Origin: Hydractinia symbiolongicarpus
Lineage: Eukaryota > Cnidaria > Hydrozoa > Anthoathecata > Hydractiniidae
DNA length: 64,000 nucleotides
Reading direction: 5' to 3'
Assembly: GCF_029227915.1 (NCBI RefSeq)
Contig: NC_079883.1
Location: 25,110,001-25,174,000, forward strand
A program made the translations under genes and the position numbers. Below are positions 34,901 through 49,900 of the stretch, piece by piece. Numbering within the stretch: the stretch's first letter is position 1; each line of letters begins with the position of its first letter. The notes beneath the pieces were generated by a model. The model was not told the origin of the DNA. It did not search any database and worked only from the letters and a program-made list of their open reading frames with translations.

Positions 34901-37900
34901 CGGCGAATTCAGTGATGCAGAAAATTAGGGAAAACGTTAAAATTGATACTGGCGCGTGTTTATAGTTGATTAAATGTCATGCCAGTGTTTTTTAAGTATT
35001 AAGACCAATTTTCTGCATTTTAAAGCTACACATGAAAAAGGCTAGACTAACTAGACTAATAAAAGCATATTTTGGATTATAAGCATTTGTGTGTCAATGG
35101 TGGAATTTTTCTCGCGATAGACACAAGTAATAACTTTAGGAAATATTTTTGACAGTTCATCGACAAGGCAAAATGCCCTGTGAACGAGGTTGACGAAGTA
35201 CAGTATTAATTGGATAAGACGATTACATTATATTTATCTCTTTTTAAATTTTATCTTTATTCACTGTGGTCTTCCATTAAGCACGTATTTATAGAGCCTG
35301 TAACTCGTCCTCCAGTGCAGTTTTCTCCAGCCAACTCAGTTGGGGAGGGCCAATACAGTGAAAAAATGTTTTTCATGAATCCAAAAGAACTCAAACTTCT
35401 AATAATTAATTCTCTTTAGTTACTACCTTGAGGGAATAAATTTGCGTAAGAAGAAGAATAATCTTTGCGTGTTGGCAAGTCCTAATATAAAAAAACATAA
35501 AATAAAGACTGATGAGTTAAAATTCACGTACTTTTTATATGTATTTCTAGGGAAATTAGCAGAGATAAAAATTCTGAATTTCACGAATTGCGAATTTTTC
35601 AATAATTCTCGAGGGAAAAAATTCCCGAAAATTTATTTCAGCGAAAATTTTTTTCCTAAAGGTACTTTTGGGACATTTCGCGTTAAATTATTTCTGCAAA
35701 ATTTTACGAATTTGAGTCAAAGATTTTTCCAAAATTCATTTTTTACATAACTCTTAAAAGCAACAGTCACGAGTTAAAAAAAGAGAGAAAAACAAAACAA
35801 AAAAACAAAGCAACACAACAACAACAACAAACAACAACAAACAACAACAAACAACAACAAACAAGACAAAACAGAACGTGCGTTGAAATACTCTTAAACT
35901 GTTTTAAATTTTCGTGAAACATTACAACTTAATTTTGTCACACAAAAAAATTCCCTTAAGCTATCTTTCCCACATTCATATTTAAAAACTGTTAGCCAAA
36001 GTGTTAAAAATATAAAAAAGATGTCGGCGCTCGTGAAGACTACACGCGGTAATGGTGTGACCATTCCAACTAAATGTTTATTCGCGTTTAGCGCTCTCAT
36101 TAAGATCATAAACACCGTTAACACCGGCCGTGTGAACAAGGCTTTAACACCAGAGTGCAAAATATGATAAGGTTATGGTTGGTTGAATTTGTTATGTTAT
36201 GCTTTGAAATAGTTGATTTTCTGGACTGATCTTATTTCTTTTTCTAATGAGCTTTCGTGCTGAAAAGCACAAGAAGCGTAACCATGAAATACTGCTAACT
36301 ATTTGTTTCAGCTTTAATGCATAATCAATGCACGCTTAACAAACGTTATTCAAAATTAAATTATGAGATTTAAAATTTAATTATGTATTGTTAAAAAAGA
36401 TAATAAGTCAATAAAAATATTTCCGTAAAGCATCAACAATAAAAGAACCATAAGAAAGAAACTTCTTGAGAGATACGTAAGTACAGCCATTCATAAAGAT
36501 GTTTCGCTACACAAAAGCCGTTTGCAGAAAAATACCCAAATCCATTGTGTCTGGAGGTCTACGAATGCAGAAAGAAAAAAAAGCATTGGATCATAACCTA
36601 GCCTTGAAGCAGCAACAGTCATACATCAATGCACTAACTAGTTTAGGTGTTAAGGTAACCGTATTAGAAGCTGATGAAGCAACACCAGATTGCGTTTTTG
36701 TTGAGGATACAGCCGTCGTGGTTGGTGAAACTGTTGTTATCACAAACTCAAGCATGCCTACAAGAAAATTAGAAATAATACCAATCAAGGAACACTTTGC
36801 TAAATATGAGAAAAACAAGAAGATTATACAAATGGAAAGTCCTGCTCAATTGGATGGAGGTGATGTTATATTTACAGGCCATGAATTTTTTGTTGGTCAG
36901 AGCAAGCGAACAAATGAATATGGATTGGAAACGTTACAGAAGGCATTTCCACAATATCCTGTGCATGGCATAAAAGTCACTCACACATTGCATCTGAAAA
37001 CAATAATGTCTGTAGTTGAAGAAGACATGCTAACGTGTGGAACTGAACCTCACGTTTCGGATGCTCTCGAAGAAGTCCTCACAAAAGCGACAAGAAAATA
37101 CAGTGTGTTAAGAGTACCCGATGAAGCAGCAGGAAATGTGGTACTGGTTAACGGTGCCATATTATGTCGGTCACAACAAGATTATCCTGACTCTTACAGA
37201 GAGTTTGAGAAACTGGCAATAAAAAAGATCGATCTTGATGGAACCGAGCTGGAAAAGGTTGATGGCTCTTTCACATGCTGCTCTTTGCTTTACAATTAAG
37301 CTTGATTGTATTATACTTACTCACTTGGAATAAAATTTCCGCATAAAAACGTAGCATCAGGGCTGGGATTGTTTTCGTAAATTGTTGCGTGGCATATATG
37401 AAACTTATAGGTAACCTGCTCTGTTTGTATAATTATAATTTGCTTTTTTAATATAGCAAAAGGAGAGCGTTTATTTTTAATGATAAATTGTTACAATTAA
37501 TAGTTTATTTAGAAAAAAGTAGAACAAAATATATTTTACCTCTACTGATGCGTTTTTTATTGTGTAGTTAAGGAATTTTTAACATTTCGGAAGTTGTGTT
37601 GGGAGGTGTGGACATGTGATGCACATGTGATGTACACATGTGATGCACACATGTGATGTACGAAATATGTCCGGAGTGCATAATACAAGCGAACATAACT
37701 GTATTGTCGTAACATTAACAAACTATAAACGATTACCTTTAGGGCATTAATTTTCGCGAGTTTTTTCAATTTCGCGAAAGTTAATTTCTGCGAAAATTAT
37801 TGGAAAAATTTCTATTCGGAGTTTCTTTGATGAACCCCTGCTATTTCTTAATTTTTTAAAGCAAAACCTAAAGTTGATGAAATGTGAAATCTTCAAGCTC

Positions 37901-40900
37901 CTGGGGTTCTTGTGCGATAATTGACATCTCCTTGAAACCGAGGTTGTCGGATTATGCACACACCAATTTAATAACGCTGAATATGAAAATATCAAAAAAA
38001 ATTTTGTTTTAAAAGACGATTTACACTTATTTCTTTCTTTTGGTTTACACTACATTAAAAATAAAAAATGTTCGGTGGTAAAGTCTTCGGCAAAAATACT
38101 TATTTTGTTTAAACCAAATATATTTAAACCATAAGAGGGAATTACAGCTAGAAATAGGTGTTTTTTTCAAAATAAATAAATAAATAAATAAATAAAGTAA
38201 AAGCACGAATGATTATTTCAAAAAATAAGGCTTTTATCCATCATTAAGATTAACATCATAAAACGTCATAAAACATAAACGAGGTGTTTCATTATTTTAT
38301 TAACATTATCTCATTATCAGATAATCGACTTTTAATTGTTTATTTATTATTTTGATTATTATAATTTGATAAATATCACATTGCGGGATATTTTAATTTT
38401 TATTGGTAACATTACTTGTTTACTTCTACTGACATCATATTTGCAGTTGTACTTTAATAACATTATCTCATTATCAGATAATCGACTTTTAATTGTTTAT
38501 TTATTATTTTGATTATTATAATTTGATAAATATCACATTGCGGGATATTTTAATTTTTACTGGTAACATTACTTGTTTACTTCTACTGACATCATATTTG
38601 CAGTTATAAAATCTTGCTAGTGTAACTTCATTTCCACTGTCTTTCAAATTTGATTACAGCACTTTGTGTCATTACTACTAATACTAGCTGAATACCCGTG
38701 GGGGAATCCACTGAATCTCTCATTAAACCGATGTAAGGGATACCAAACAAAAACATACAACACAGTAATATGAATTTTTAAAAGTCACAATTTGTATTAT
38801 TTAAGTTTATAACCACTAGAACAAAACGTCCAAAAAAATAAATATGTGCAGCAATAAAAAAATAACAATAAAAGAGAAAAAAACCCTGGGATTGAAGTTG
38901 CTCACAATCTGCGTTATATTTGTACCCGCTGAAACAGAACGCTTAAAAATATAAGCATGTCCAGCAACAAATAAAAATGCAAAAAGTTTAACAAAATCGA
39001 AGGTGGCTAACAAATCTGTTAAAACTATATACTTGCTTTGCCATACCCGAAATATAACAGGGAAAATGGTATACCAGACATTAAAAAAATCGATAAGTCA
39101 CACAAATAAGGTTATTGCAAAGTTTCCACAACGTACAGATTCTAATGCATCATACCAAATTAGCTATTTAGTCTATTGCATATAGCAACCTTCCCAATGC
39201 GCAAACGTGCAGTGCATGATAACAATGCAGTGTTTTCGAATTAAAGAATCGAATATTATTTTAAACGGTAACGTAACAGATGTAAACATTGATTTAACTT
39301 TGTTTACCTTAAGGTTTATTATAACGACATCAACCACTTCGTAGTGTTAAAAACAGCAACAACGAAAAAATACTTTCTACATTTTATATAAACTCTTCTC
39401 TATTATATACACGCTGTATTTTATAAGAATAGTGTTTTTTTTTTTTCGTTTCGGCCTTCATGTTCTTAGCTTTCCCTGGTGTACTTGCCCATTGTTTTGG
39501 AGAAAAAAAAGGTTCAAATTTTTATATTAAAAGAAACAACCAAGCTTAGACATCTTCTTAGGATATTCTGACCCATTGTTTCGAGTATATTCTTACAAAA
39601 AATGTTAAATATGTTCAGGCTAAAGACAAAACATATTTAACTTCATATTAAAGGGAAAGTTTAGCTGGAAGCGTGTAAACGGCTTAAAAACGTCGCTTTA
39701 CATTTTAGATTCTTATAAAAATTGTGTCAAAAGAAAACGTATTTAAGCTCAAGACGCAACAAGGAACTAAAAATTTAAAGGAAAAGCTGAGCTCTGAAAG
39801 TTAAAACGGTTAAAAAAAAACGTTACACACCTAAACTTATCTCTTTACCAGATAAACTAAACAACACACCTGCCTTTTTTTGGCTTTCTCAGTTAGTCTC
39901 TGGATAAAAGACCAATCAGTTTTTTACTTCGATTATTAAACTTCGCTTCATCCCAAAGAAAACAAAATGAAAATGTATAGCTAGCTACAATTGTCTGATA
40001 CATTTCCAATCAGTTCTCTTTTTGACGTTATATTATCGTACGTTTTTCTTCTTTATAACAAATATTTCTAGGAACAACATAAACTTTTTTTATTCTCGCT
40101 CGACATCAACAGTCGCTCTACAATGACAACAGTTTTGTTCTTTACTTCTTAGATTCGAATCATCATTCGAATTCGATAGTTTTTTTAAAAGAAAGCAACT
40201 TCGGTCCCAGAACACAAAAAAGATAGAAGAAGCAAATAAGCTTTTTTAATCTAACCTCGTGATGAGTAAACCTTGTTTGAAATAACTTTTTTCAGGATTA
40301 CTTTGAAAAAGAGACAACTTTCTTCGCTTCGGTTTTCATTTTTCAGTTAATAAACTTTGTTTCCGTGAGATACGGCGCGCACTTGGTGAACCGGGGGTAA
40401 AATTTAATTATTCTATCTTAAACGACCAGCGGGGCTTTTACAACAAAATAACAAATAAACCATTTGAAATTAAAATAAAAATTAGTTTTAATGAGTAAGG
40501 AAAAAGAGTTTTATTTAAAAAAAAAAATAAGAAAAGAGAATTAAATATTTATATAGTAACCCCCTGATTTGCGTTTTCTTTAACTTGGTAAATTTTAGCG
40601 TAACGCCACGTCGTAAGAAAATGACCTGTGATTTGTGTGACGTGGCCTCACCGTGCGCACACACACACAAGGCGTATTAATATATAGATTTATTTTTCGC
40701 TCAGATTCCATTTCGCCGAAACTTCATCTCCACGGCCATTAAAGCCTAAAAACACTGCTTGTTTTTGAAAAGATTATTTTTTTAGTCAAAGCACCACTTA
40801 AGCCGCTATTTTTACTGACATTTCATTACCACTGACATTTCATTGTCACTGACATTTCATTACCACTGACATTTCATTGTCACTGACATTTCATTACCAC

Positions 40901-43900
40901 TGACAATTCATTACCACTGACATTTCATTACCACTGACATTTCATTACCACTGACATTTCATTACCACTGACATTTCATTACCACTGACATTTCATTACC
41001 ACTAACATTTCATTACCACTGACATTTCATTGTCACTGACATTTCATTACCACTGACATTTCATTGTCACTGACATTTCATTACCACTGATAATCCATTG
41101 TCACTGATAATCCATTGTCACTGACATTTCATTACCACTGACATTTCATTACCACTGACATTTCATTTCACTGGCATTTCATTACCACTGACATTTCATT
41201 ACCACTGACATTTCATTACCACTGACATTTCATAACCACTGACATTTCATTACCACTGACATTTCATTGCCACTGACATTTCATTGCCACTGATATTTCA
41301 TTACCACTGACATTTCATTACCACTGACATTTCATTGTCACTGACATTTCATTACCACTGACATTTCATTGTCACTGACATTTCATTACCACTGACATTT
41401 CATTGTCACTGACATTTCATTACCACTGACATTTCATTACCACTGACATTTCATTACCACTGACATTTCATTACCACTGACATTTCATTACCACTGACAT
41501 TTCATTACCACTGACATTTCATTACCACTGACATTTCATTACCACTGACATTTCATTTCACTGGCATTTCATTACCACTGACATTTCATTACCACTGACA
41601 TTTCATTACCACTGACATTTCATTACCACTGACATTTCATAACCACTGACATTTCATTACCACTGACATTTCATTGCCACTGATATTTCATTACCACTGA
41701 CATTTCATTACCACTGACATTTCATTGTCACTGACATTTCATTACCACTGACATTTCATTGTCACTGACATTTCATTACCACTGACATTTCATTGTCACT
41801 GACATTTCATTGTCACTGACATTTCATTACCACTGACATTTCATTACCACTGACATTTCATTACCACTGACATTTCATTACCACTGACATTTCATTACCA
41901 CTGACATTTCATTACCACTGACATTTCATTACCACTGACATTTCATTACCACTGACATTTCATTACCACTGACATTTCATTACCACTGACATTTCATTAC
42001 CACTGACATTTCATTACCACTGACATTTCATTACCACTGACATTTCATTACCACTGACATTTCATTACCACTGACATTTCATTGTCACTGACATTTCATT
42101 ACCACTGACATTTCATTACCACTGACATTTCATTACCACTGACATTTCATTGTCACTGACATTTCATTACCACTGACATTTCATTACCACTGACATTTCA
42201 TTACCACTGACATTTCATTACCACTGACATTCTATTTTCATTGACATTTCATTGTCACTGACATTTCATTACCACTGACATTTCATTGCCACTGACATTT
42301 CATTACCACTGACATTTCATTGTCACTGACATTTCATTACCACTGACATTTCATTACCACTGACATTTCATTACCACTGACATTTCATTACCACTGACAT
42401 TTCATTACCACTGACATTCTATTTTCATTGACATTTCATTACCACTGACATTTCATTACCACTGATAATCCATTGTCACTGACATTTCATTACCACTGAC
42501 ATTTCATTAACACTGACATTTCATTACCACTGACATTTCATTACCACTGACATTTCATTACCACTGACATTTCATTACCACTGACATTTCATTACCACTG
42601 ACATTTCATAACCACTGACATTTCATTACCACTGACATTTCATTGCCACTGACATTTCATTACCACTGACATTTCATTACCACTGACATTTCATTACCAC
42701 TGACATTTCATTACCACTGACATTTCATTACCACTGACATTTCATTACCACTGACATTCTATTTTTATTGACATTTCATTGTCACTGACATTTCATTACC
42801 ACTGACATTTCATTGCCACTGACATTTCATTACCACTGACATTTCATTGTCACTGACATTTCATTACCACTGACATTTCATTGCCACTGACATTTCATTA
42901 CCACTGACATTTCATTGTCACTGACATTTCATTACCACTGACATTTCATTACCACTGACATTTCATTACCACTGACATTTCATTACCACTGACATTTCAT
43001 TACCACTGACATTTCATTACCACTGACATTTCATTGGCACTGACATTTCATTGGCACTGACATTTCATTGTCACTGACATTTCATTACCACTGACATTTC
43101 ATTGGCACTGACATTTCATTGTCACTGACATTTCATTACCACTGATATTTCATTACCACTGACATTTCATTACCACTGACATTTCATTACCACTGACATT
43201 TCATTACCACTGACATTTCATTGGCACTGACATTTCATTGTCACTGACATTTCATTACCACTGACATTTCATTGTCACTGACATTTCATTACCACTTTGT
43301 GACATTTTGTCTCGACTGGTGTTTCATCCAAATATTATTCCATCTCTACTGACATACTATCTCCACTCATTTTTTCTGAAATTTAATTTTAACAGTTTTT
43401 AACCATAGTTGACATTGCATGTCTACTGACCTCCATACCAACAGCCATTTCATTATCACTGGTTTTGCATTACATTTCATTACAGTTCTATTGACAAAAT
43501 CGTCTTGACCGAAACTTTCTACTATTTCTATTAAGTTATTCCTTTATTCCTTTTTTACTGAATACTTTCATTTCAATTATTATTGAAATATTTGTTCTGA
43601 CACACTATTTTCTGCCACCAGAATTCCGCTTCTACTGGCATTTCACATCTCAATCTCAAGTGGAACTTCATTTTTATCGACACTCCATATATCCACTTAC
43701 ATTCAATTTTTACTAATATTCAATCTCCACTGAAAATTCTTTACGACCAACATTTTATTTCTAATATACCATCTCTACATACCATTTCATTTTCACGGAA
43801 TTTTTTCATTTGTTCTGATATACCATATCTTTGGATTTTCATTTTCACCCATATTCTATTTATAATGATATTTCATACCACTTACATTCTATTTTCATTG

Positions 43901-46900
43901 AGACTAAATCTTTATTTACATTCTATCTCCACTGGCCATTTTTATGGACTTTCCATTTGTAGTGATAGCTAGTTTACTTCTATCGACATTCCATTTTCAC
44001 TGACTTTCCATTTACATTGGTATTCCAACAGCCGTGACATTCCATTTTTTCAAACATTCTATTTGTATTGATATTCTATCTTCAATGACATCCATTTTTA
44101 TGAGTATACCATTTTTCAGAGATTCTATTTTCTAGGAAATTTTATTTTTCCAATTCCATTCTCGCTGACATTCTATTTCTCGGCATTCTTTTGCATGATA
44201 TTCCATCTCCACTAACAGTCCATTTCTGCGAACTTTCCATCTGTACTGCATTGCATTTTCACATACTTTATACGCACCAATATTCCTATTCACTTTAAAA
44301 TTCCTTTTGACGGACATGCCATTCTATTTTTGCGCATATTTCAGATATGCTAATTCAATCTTAATATAATGTAAGGAAACTCACATATTCTTTTCATTAA
44401 TTCACAACTTAAATTTCGCATTTACTCGGATTTAACTCCACCTAAAAATCTGCCAAATACAACACTTTGCTCAAAATTTCCAACGAAACTTTACATTTAT
44501 TCCCACCCCTTCGCCGCTGATATGCCAACATTTCATCAATACTGCAATCTTATTTTCAGCGATCATCCATTCTATTCTATTCTCATTTGTTGCAGTCGTT
44601 GTACCTCTACTGACAATTGATTTTATTCGTTATTCCATCTCAACTATTACTTCATCTTAATTAACATTCCATTAACACTAAAATTTTATTTAACCGACAT
44701 TCCATTCTCAGCGAAGTTTTTTTGTCTACCGTCATTTCATAGTTACTATCCCTCCTTACCACAAACATTTCATTTGTATTGATATTCCATCTCTACTGCC
44801 ATTCACTTTAAAGATGTCTCACTCTGATAACCGACATATCTCAAGTACCAGCTCCACTGACATATACTCTGTACTAAAATTTTATTCCCACTAACCTTCC
44901 ATTTCCACAACATTTCATCACTATTCATACTTTGCCATTCATATTACATTTTCTTCAATATTACATATTCAACAAACTTTGATTTTCAGTTTAAACCGAC
45001 ACTCCATCTCGACTTTAATTCCAGCTTAATTGGCATTCATTCACGGCTAAAATTTTATTTCCTTTAGCAATCCGTTATTACATTATCAACATTACATTTC
45101 TACTGACACTTTGGCACTGAAATTCTATTTTAAGGCATTTTATTTTTTGATGAATTTTCCTCTCAGTTCTCATTCCATCTCTACAGACCCATCAACAGCC
45201 ATTACAAAAACATTTTTGTCAACTTACAGTCTGTTCGTAATGTCTCCAATTATGTTTATAGTGAAAAATACATTTTCTTCTTAAATATGTTTCATCTCTG
45301 CTGTCATACCATCTCCACTAAGATCTTAGAAACATTTTACTTCCCCTGGCATATTACCTTTCTTAGCATTTTATTTCTACAAACAATCACAAGAAATTTT
45401 CATCAATTTTTCATCTTAACTATCATTTCACTCTTACTAGCACATAACACTCCACCTCTATTGACTCCTATTCCCAATGACATTCTACTTCGTCTCCCTC
45501 CTCCTTTCTAACGACAAATGGGCAATGACATTCCACCTCTACTCAACTATGTTTCTGTCTCTACTGACATTAAATCCCCATAAAATTTTGTTCCTGATAT
45601 TTTATTTCCACCAACGTGATTTTTTTTACCGTCAATCCATCTCTGCAGACATCCAAGCTCCATCAACATTCCATTTAACTTTGATAAATACTTTCTCCAC
45701 CGGAATTTTATTTCCAGACATTTAAATTCCATTAGCATTTTGTTTCCGCCGACATTGCATTTTGTTTGTGATTCTATTGTCATTTTTACATTACTGTAAT
45801 TTTATGTCCACAGATACCTCCACCCATTTTGATCTATACTGTTCTTCTACCACTGCTGACATTGCGATATTATCACTCAATTTCCATTTCATAGCAACAA
45901 ACATTTCTTTTTAATACTCATTATTAATATACTAAATTTACTGATGTTTCACCTCTAGCGAAAATTTATTCTATGACATTTCATCTGCAGCAAAATTGCT
46001 TTTTTTATAAATTTTATTTTCAATTTCCAGTGACATTTCATCTACTCTTACATTTTAATTGTACGGCAATTTTAACAACAGCCTTTTTTTCCGATTTCGA
46101 TAGGCATTTCGATCGAAATCAGAATCGGATCGTTTTTCCTCGTCATTTCATTTTCACTAGCATTTCAGATCAACAGCAATACCATTTTCACCGATATTGT
46201 ACCTTGAGGGAAAAACCTTTAACGGAAAGAAAATTTAGTATACAATTTTCACTAACTTTCCATCTCAATAGATATTTTTTCTCTAATCTGTTTCAATTTG
46301 TAGTTCATTCCATCTTCACTGAAACTTTATTTTCACTGTTATTCTGATTAAAAACTAATAAAATTCAGCTTATAATACAATACTTACCATACACGAATAT
46401 ATAATTACAAACTCTAGATTCAAAATCACTATTCACTAAAATCACTAAAAATTACTATTATCGTCAAAGAGGTCGAAAATAAACCTAAAATACTCACAAA
46501 AATATTTTGGCCCAAATTTACTTTGTTCGATAATGCTCGCTCCGGCATTTCTTTTACTTGATGTATAATCTTTCGATAAACATTCTCTGATGTGGACCTC
46601 GCTGATTTTTGTTATACAGTACATGCTTTTTTATAAGCAACGCCGAATTTATACAATAGCCCACAAATGATAAATACGTGATAAATGACAGTATGAATGG
46701 TATAATTACTTTAAAACGAAACCATTATCCCACAAATGTACCCAGAAAAAAGGGGGCTAAAGAAGTTTTGGGGACGCTTGTAGTTCTTTTCTAAGTAAGT
46801 AGCTAAACAATGTTTTGGAAAAGAATTTTATAAAAAAAAGAATACGTTTCACTCAACATTTTGCGTGTGTAAGATGAAAATCCAAAACTTATTATACGAC

Positions 46901-49900
46901 ATATTTCTTTGCGACCTAAATCGTAAATTTGCGACACGTTTTAAGGTCAATTTACAAAAATAAATCCAGAAAGTATGCACTATTGAGTTTAAATAAGATA
47001 TTTCTACCAATATTTATTCATTCCAGTCACAAAGTTGGTTTCTACAACAATGTCATTGACATTGACACCCTTTTGTCTCTATCAATTTTTTGTATATTCT
47101 TCGACACGTTATGTTCCTTGACATCAAAAGTTATCTTTGCTGCCATCGTAATACTACAACAAAATCCTCTTCATCAATCTTTTATTTTACATTCCACTTC
47201 TACCGAAATTTTATATGCACGAACATTTTTTTCAAACCAGCATGTTATTTCTATTAAGCTTAATCGTACTTCTGCTTCAATACAATTTTACCTTCATAGA
47301 TAATCCAATTTTACTGGCATAAGTCCATAGAGCGACAATTTTATGTCAATCCTCGTTCTATTTCTATTGACATTTCATTTTAATTTTCTTCGTATCTACC
47401 ACTCTATTCTATAATAAATTTTTCCCCATTCGTATTTCATTTCATTCAAATCCATTTCGACAAATATTTAACTCCATTGATATTCCATCTTCTTAGAATT
47501 TCATTGCTACTGACTTTTTACTACCACAAATATTTTATCGCCAGTTGTATCCCATCGCTAGTGACATTTCATCGCTCCTGGCGTCACATCGCTACTTATA
47601 TTTTACCGCAACATACATTTCATTTTTATAGAAATTTCATATCTACCGAATTTTATCGCTACTAACATTCCATTGCTACTGACATTTTATCCCTACTTGC
47701 ATTTCATATCTACGGACATTTTAATCTACAGACATTTAACATCTACTGAAATGTCATATCTACTGACTTTCATGGCTACATACATTTAATCGATACAGAC
47801 ATTCCATTTCTACAGTTATTCCATCTGTATAGACATTTCAGTTATCTCAGCAGACATTTCATTGCTACAGACGTATCATTGCTACAGACATTCCATTCCT
47901 ACAGACATTTTATTGCTACAGACAATTCATTGCTACACACATTCCATTGCTACAGACATTTTATTGCTACAGACATTTAATTGCAGCAGACATTTCATTG
48001 CTGCATACATTCCATTGCTACAGACATTTTATTGCTACAGACATGTCATTGCAGCAGACATTTCATCACTACTGACACTTTATCTCTAGACATTCCATTG
48101 CTACAGACATTCCATCTCTACAGACATTTCATTTGCTACAGACATTTCATTTGCTACAGACATTTCATTGTTACAGACATTTCATTGCTACAGACATCCC
48201 ATTGCTACAGACATTACATTGCTACAACCATTTTATTGCGACAGACATTTCATCGCAACAGACATTTCCTATCTACTGGCATTTCATCTCAACAGATATT
48301 TCATAACAACCAGCATTTCACTGATACTGACATTTATTCTCTATAGACATACCATCTTCACAACTATTTTCATGCTAATTACACTTCCTCGCTACAACAA
48401 ATTTTATTTCTACTGACATTCCGTCCCTACAATCATTTTATTGCTACTGACTTTTCATCGCAACAGAAATTTCCTATGTACTGGCATTTCATATCCACAG
48501 ACATTTCATCGGTACTGACATTTCATCGCTAGTGACATTTCATCTCAACAGACATTCCATCGCTACAAATATTTCATCGGTATTAACATTTCGTCGCAAC
48601 TGGCATTTCACTGCTACTGACATTCCATCTCTACAGACATTTTATTACTACTGCCATTCCTTCTCTAAAGACATTCCATCTTTACAGACGTTTCATATAT
48701 CTACTGACATTTCATACTGATATTTTATCGTGATTGAGATTTCATTGTTACTGGCAATTCATTTCTCCAGACATTCCATATGTATCAACATTCCATCTGT
48801 ACAGACGTTCCATTACTATTAACTATTCATCGCTACTGACAATCCATCATTACACACATTTTATTTCCACTGACATTCCATCTTTACTGTATTCATTTTT
48901 ATTGACATAGCTACATTTACATTTTATCGCTACTGACTTGTCATGTTTGCTGACCATCGTTAATGAACTGGTTATTGCTTTCGAAATTTCATCACTACAG
49001 CCATTTCAACGCTAGAAACATTTCATCGCTACAGACATTTCATCGCCACAGACATTCCATTTTAACAGACATTTTATCGCCACTGACATTCCATTGCTGC
49101 AGACATTTCATTGCTACAGACATTCTATCGTTACCGATATTCATTTAATCCCAAAATCATTTCGAGTGCATTTCTAAATTCATTTGCTTCAAATCTATCT
49201 CGAATGGGGCATTTGATGTTCATTTCTGTAGTGGTTTCCTTTGCACCAAACCTTGTTGAAATCTCTCTTCTATTTTACGTACATTCTACTTTTATGGATA
49301 TTGTAATAGGAGCCTTGCGTTACTACAATTTTACTCTGACACTATCCTTGCAGTTTAGTTCAACAACAATTTAAAATTATAACGCAGTTAATAGTCTATA
49401 CTACTTAAATACTTTTACTTAATAATATTAACTAATTATTTTTAAAAAATCGACAGTAGAAAATTGCAAACTAGTTGAAAATGCAAAATAAAAGGTTGGA
49501 AATGTAAAGTAAAACCTCAAGACGGATAGTTTTATTAGCCCCGGAAGATTTCTTAAAGACAATTTTATAAAGCGGATATCAATGCATGTTTTTTCTATCT
49601 ACCTTAAGAGAAAAAATTTGCAAAGGAAAAAAATATCGCTAAATTCTTGTAAAAAAATTTTTACAATTCGCGAAATTAAATTCTTGCAAGAAATCTGAAC
49701 GTTTCAAATTTGCGAAATTGAATTCTGTCGAAAAATCTTTTTTTTTTTGATTCGCGAAATTACATTTCCGCAAAATTTTCTTGCCTTAAGATATTTACAT
49801 CTTTTACAACCACAATTTGTTCAACAATCATTGTAGGTATTTTTGTTATGTAAAAAATGACTTTTCTTGACCTGAAAAAGAATAGTCCTGATCTGAGACA

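Larger units (their letters stand above)
37300..40811 (+). other. intron stretch between DDAH copy 2 and the satellite
   Basis: No gene. Contains ACATGTGATGYAC tandem words (37610-37665), an AAATA microsatellite (38168-38200), a tandem duplication (38301-38605) and a fragment related to the dispersed element (CTGAATACCCGTGG near 38688). Confidence 0.6.

Noticed and set aside
36020-36150. Coding exon in a GC-richer patch between the DDAH copies
   Set aside because: No conserved protein in any frame; the inverted words suggest a decayed element instead.
40812-43297. CRISPR-like repeat array
   Set aside because: The units are contiguous with no unique spacers, and the genes around are animal genes; it is a minisatellite.
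44132-49374. Many open frames of 60-120 codons rich in His, Phe, Thr
   Set aside because: They are translations of the decayed 17-bp satellite, with no start context, domain or conservation.
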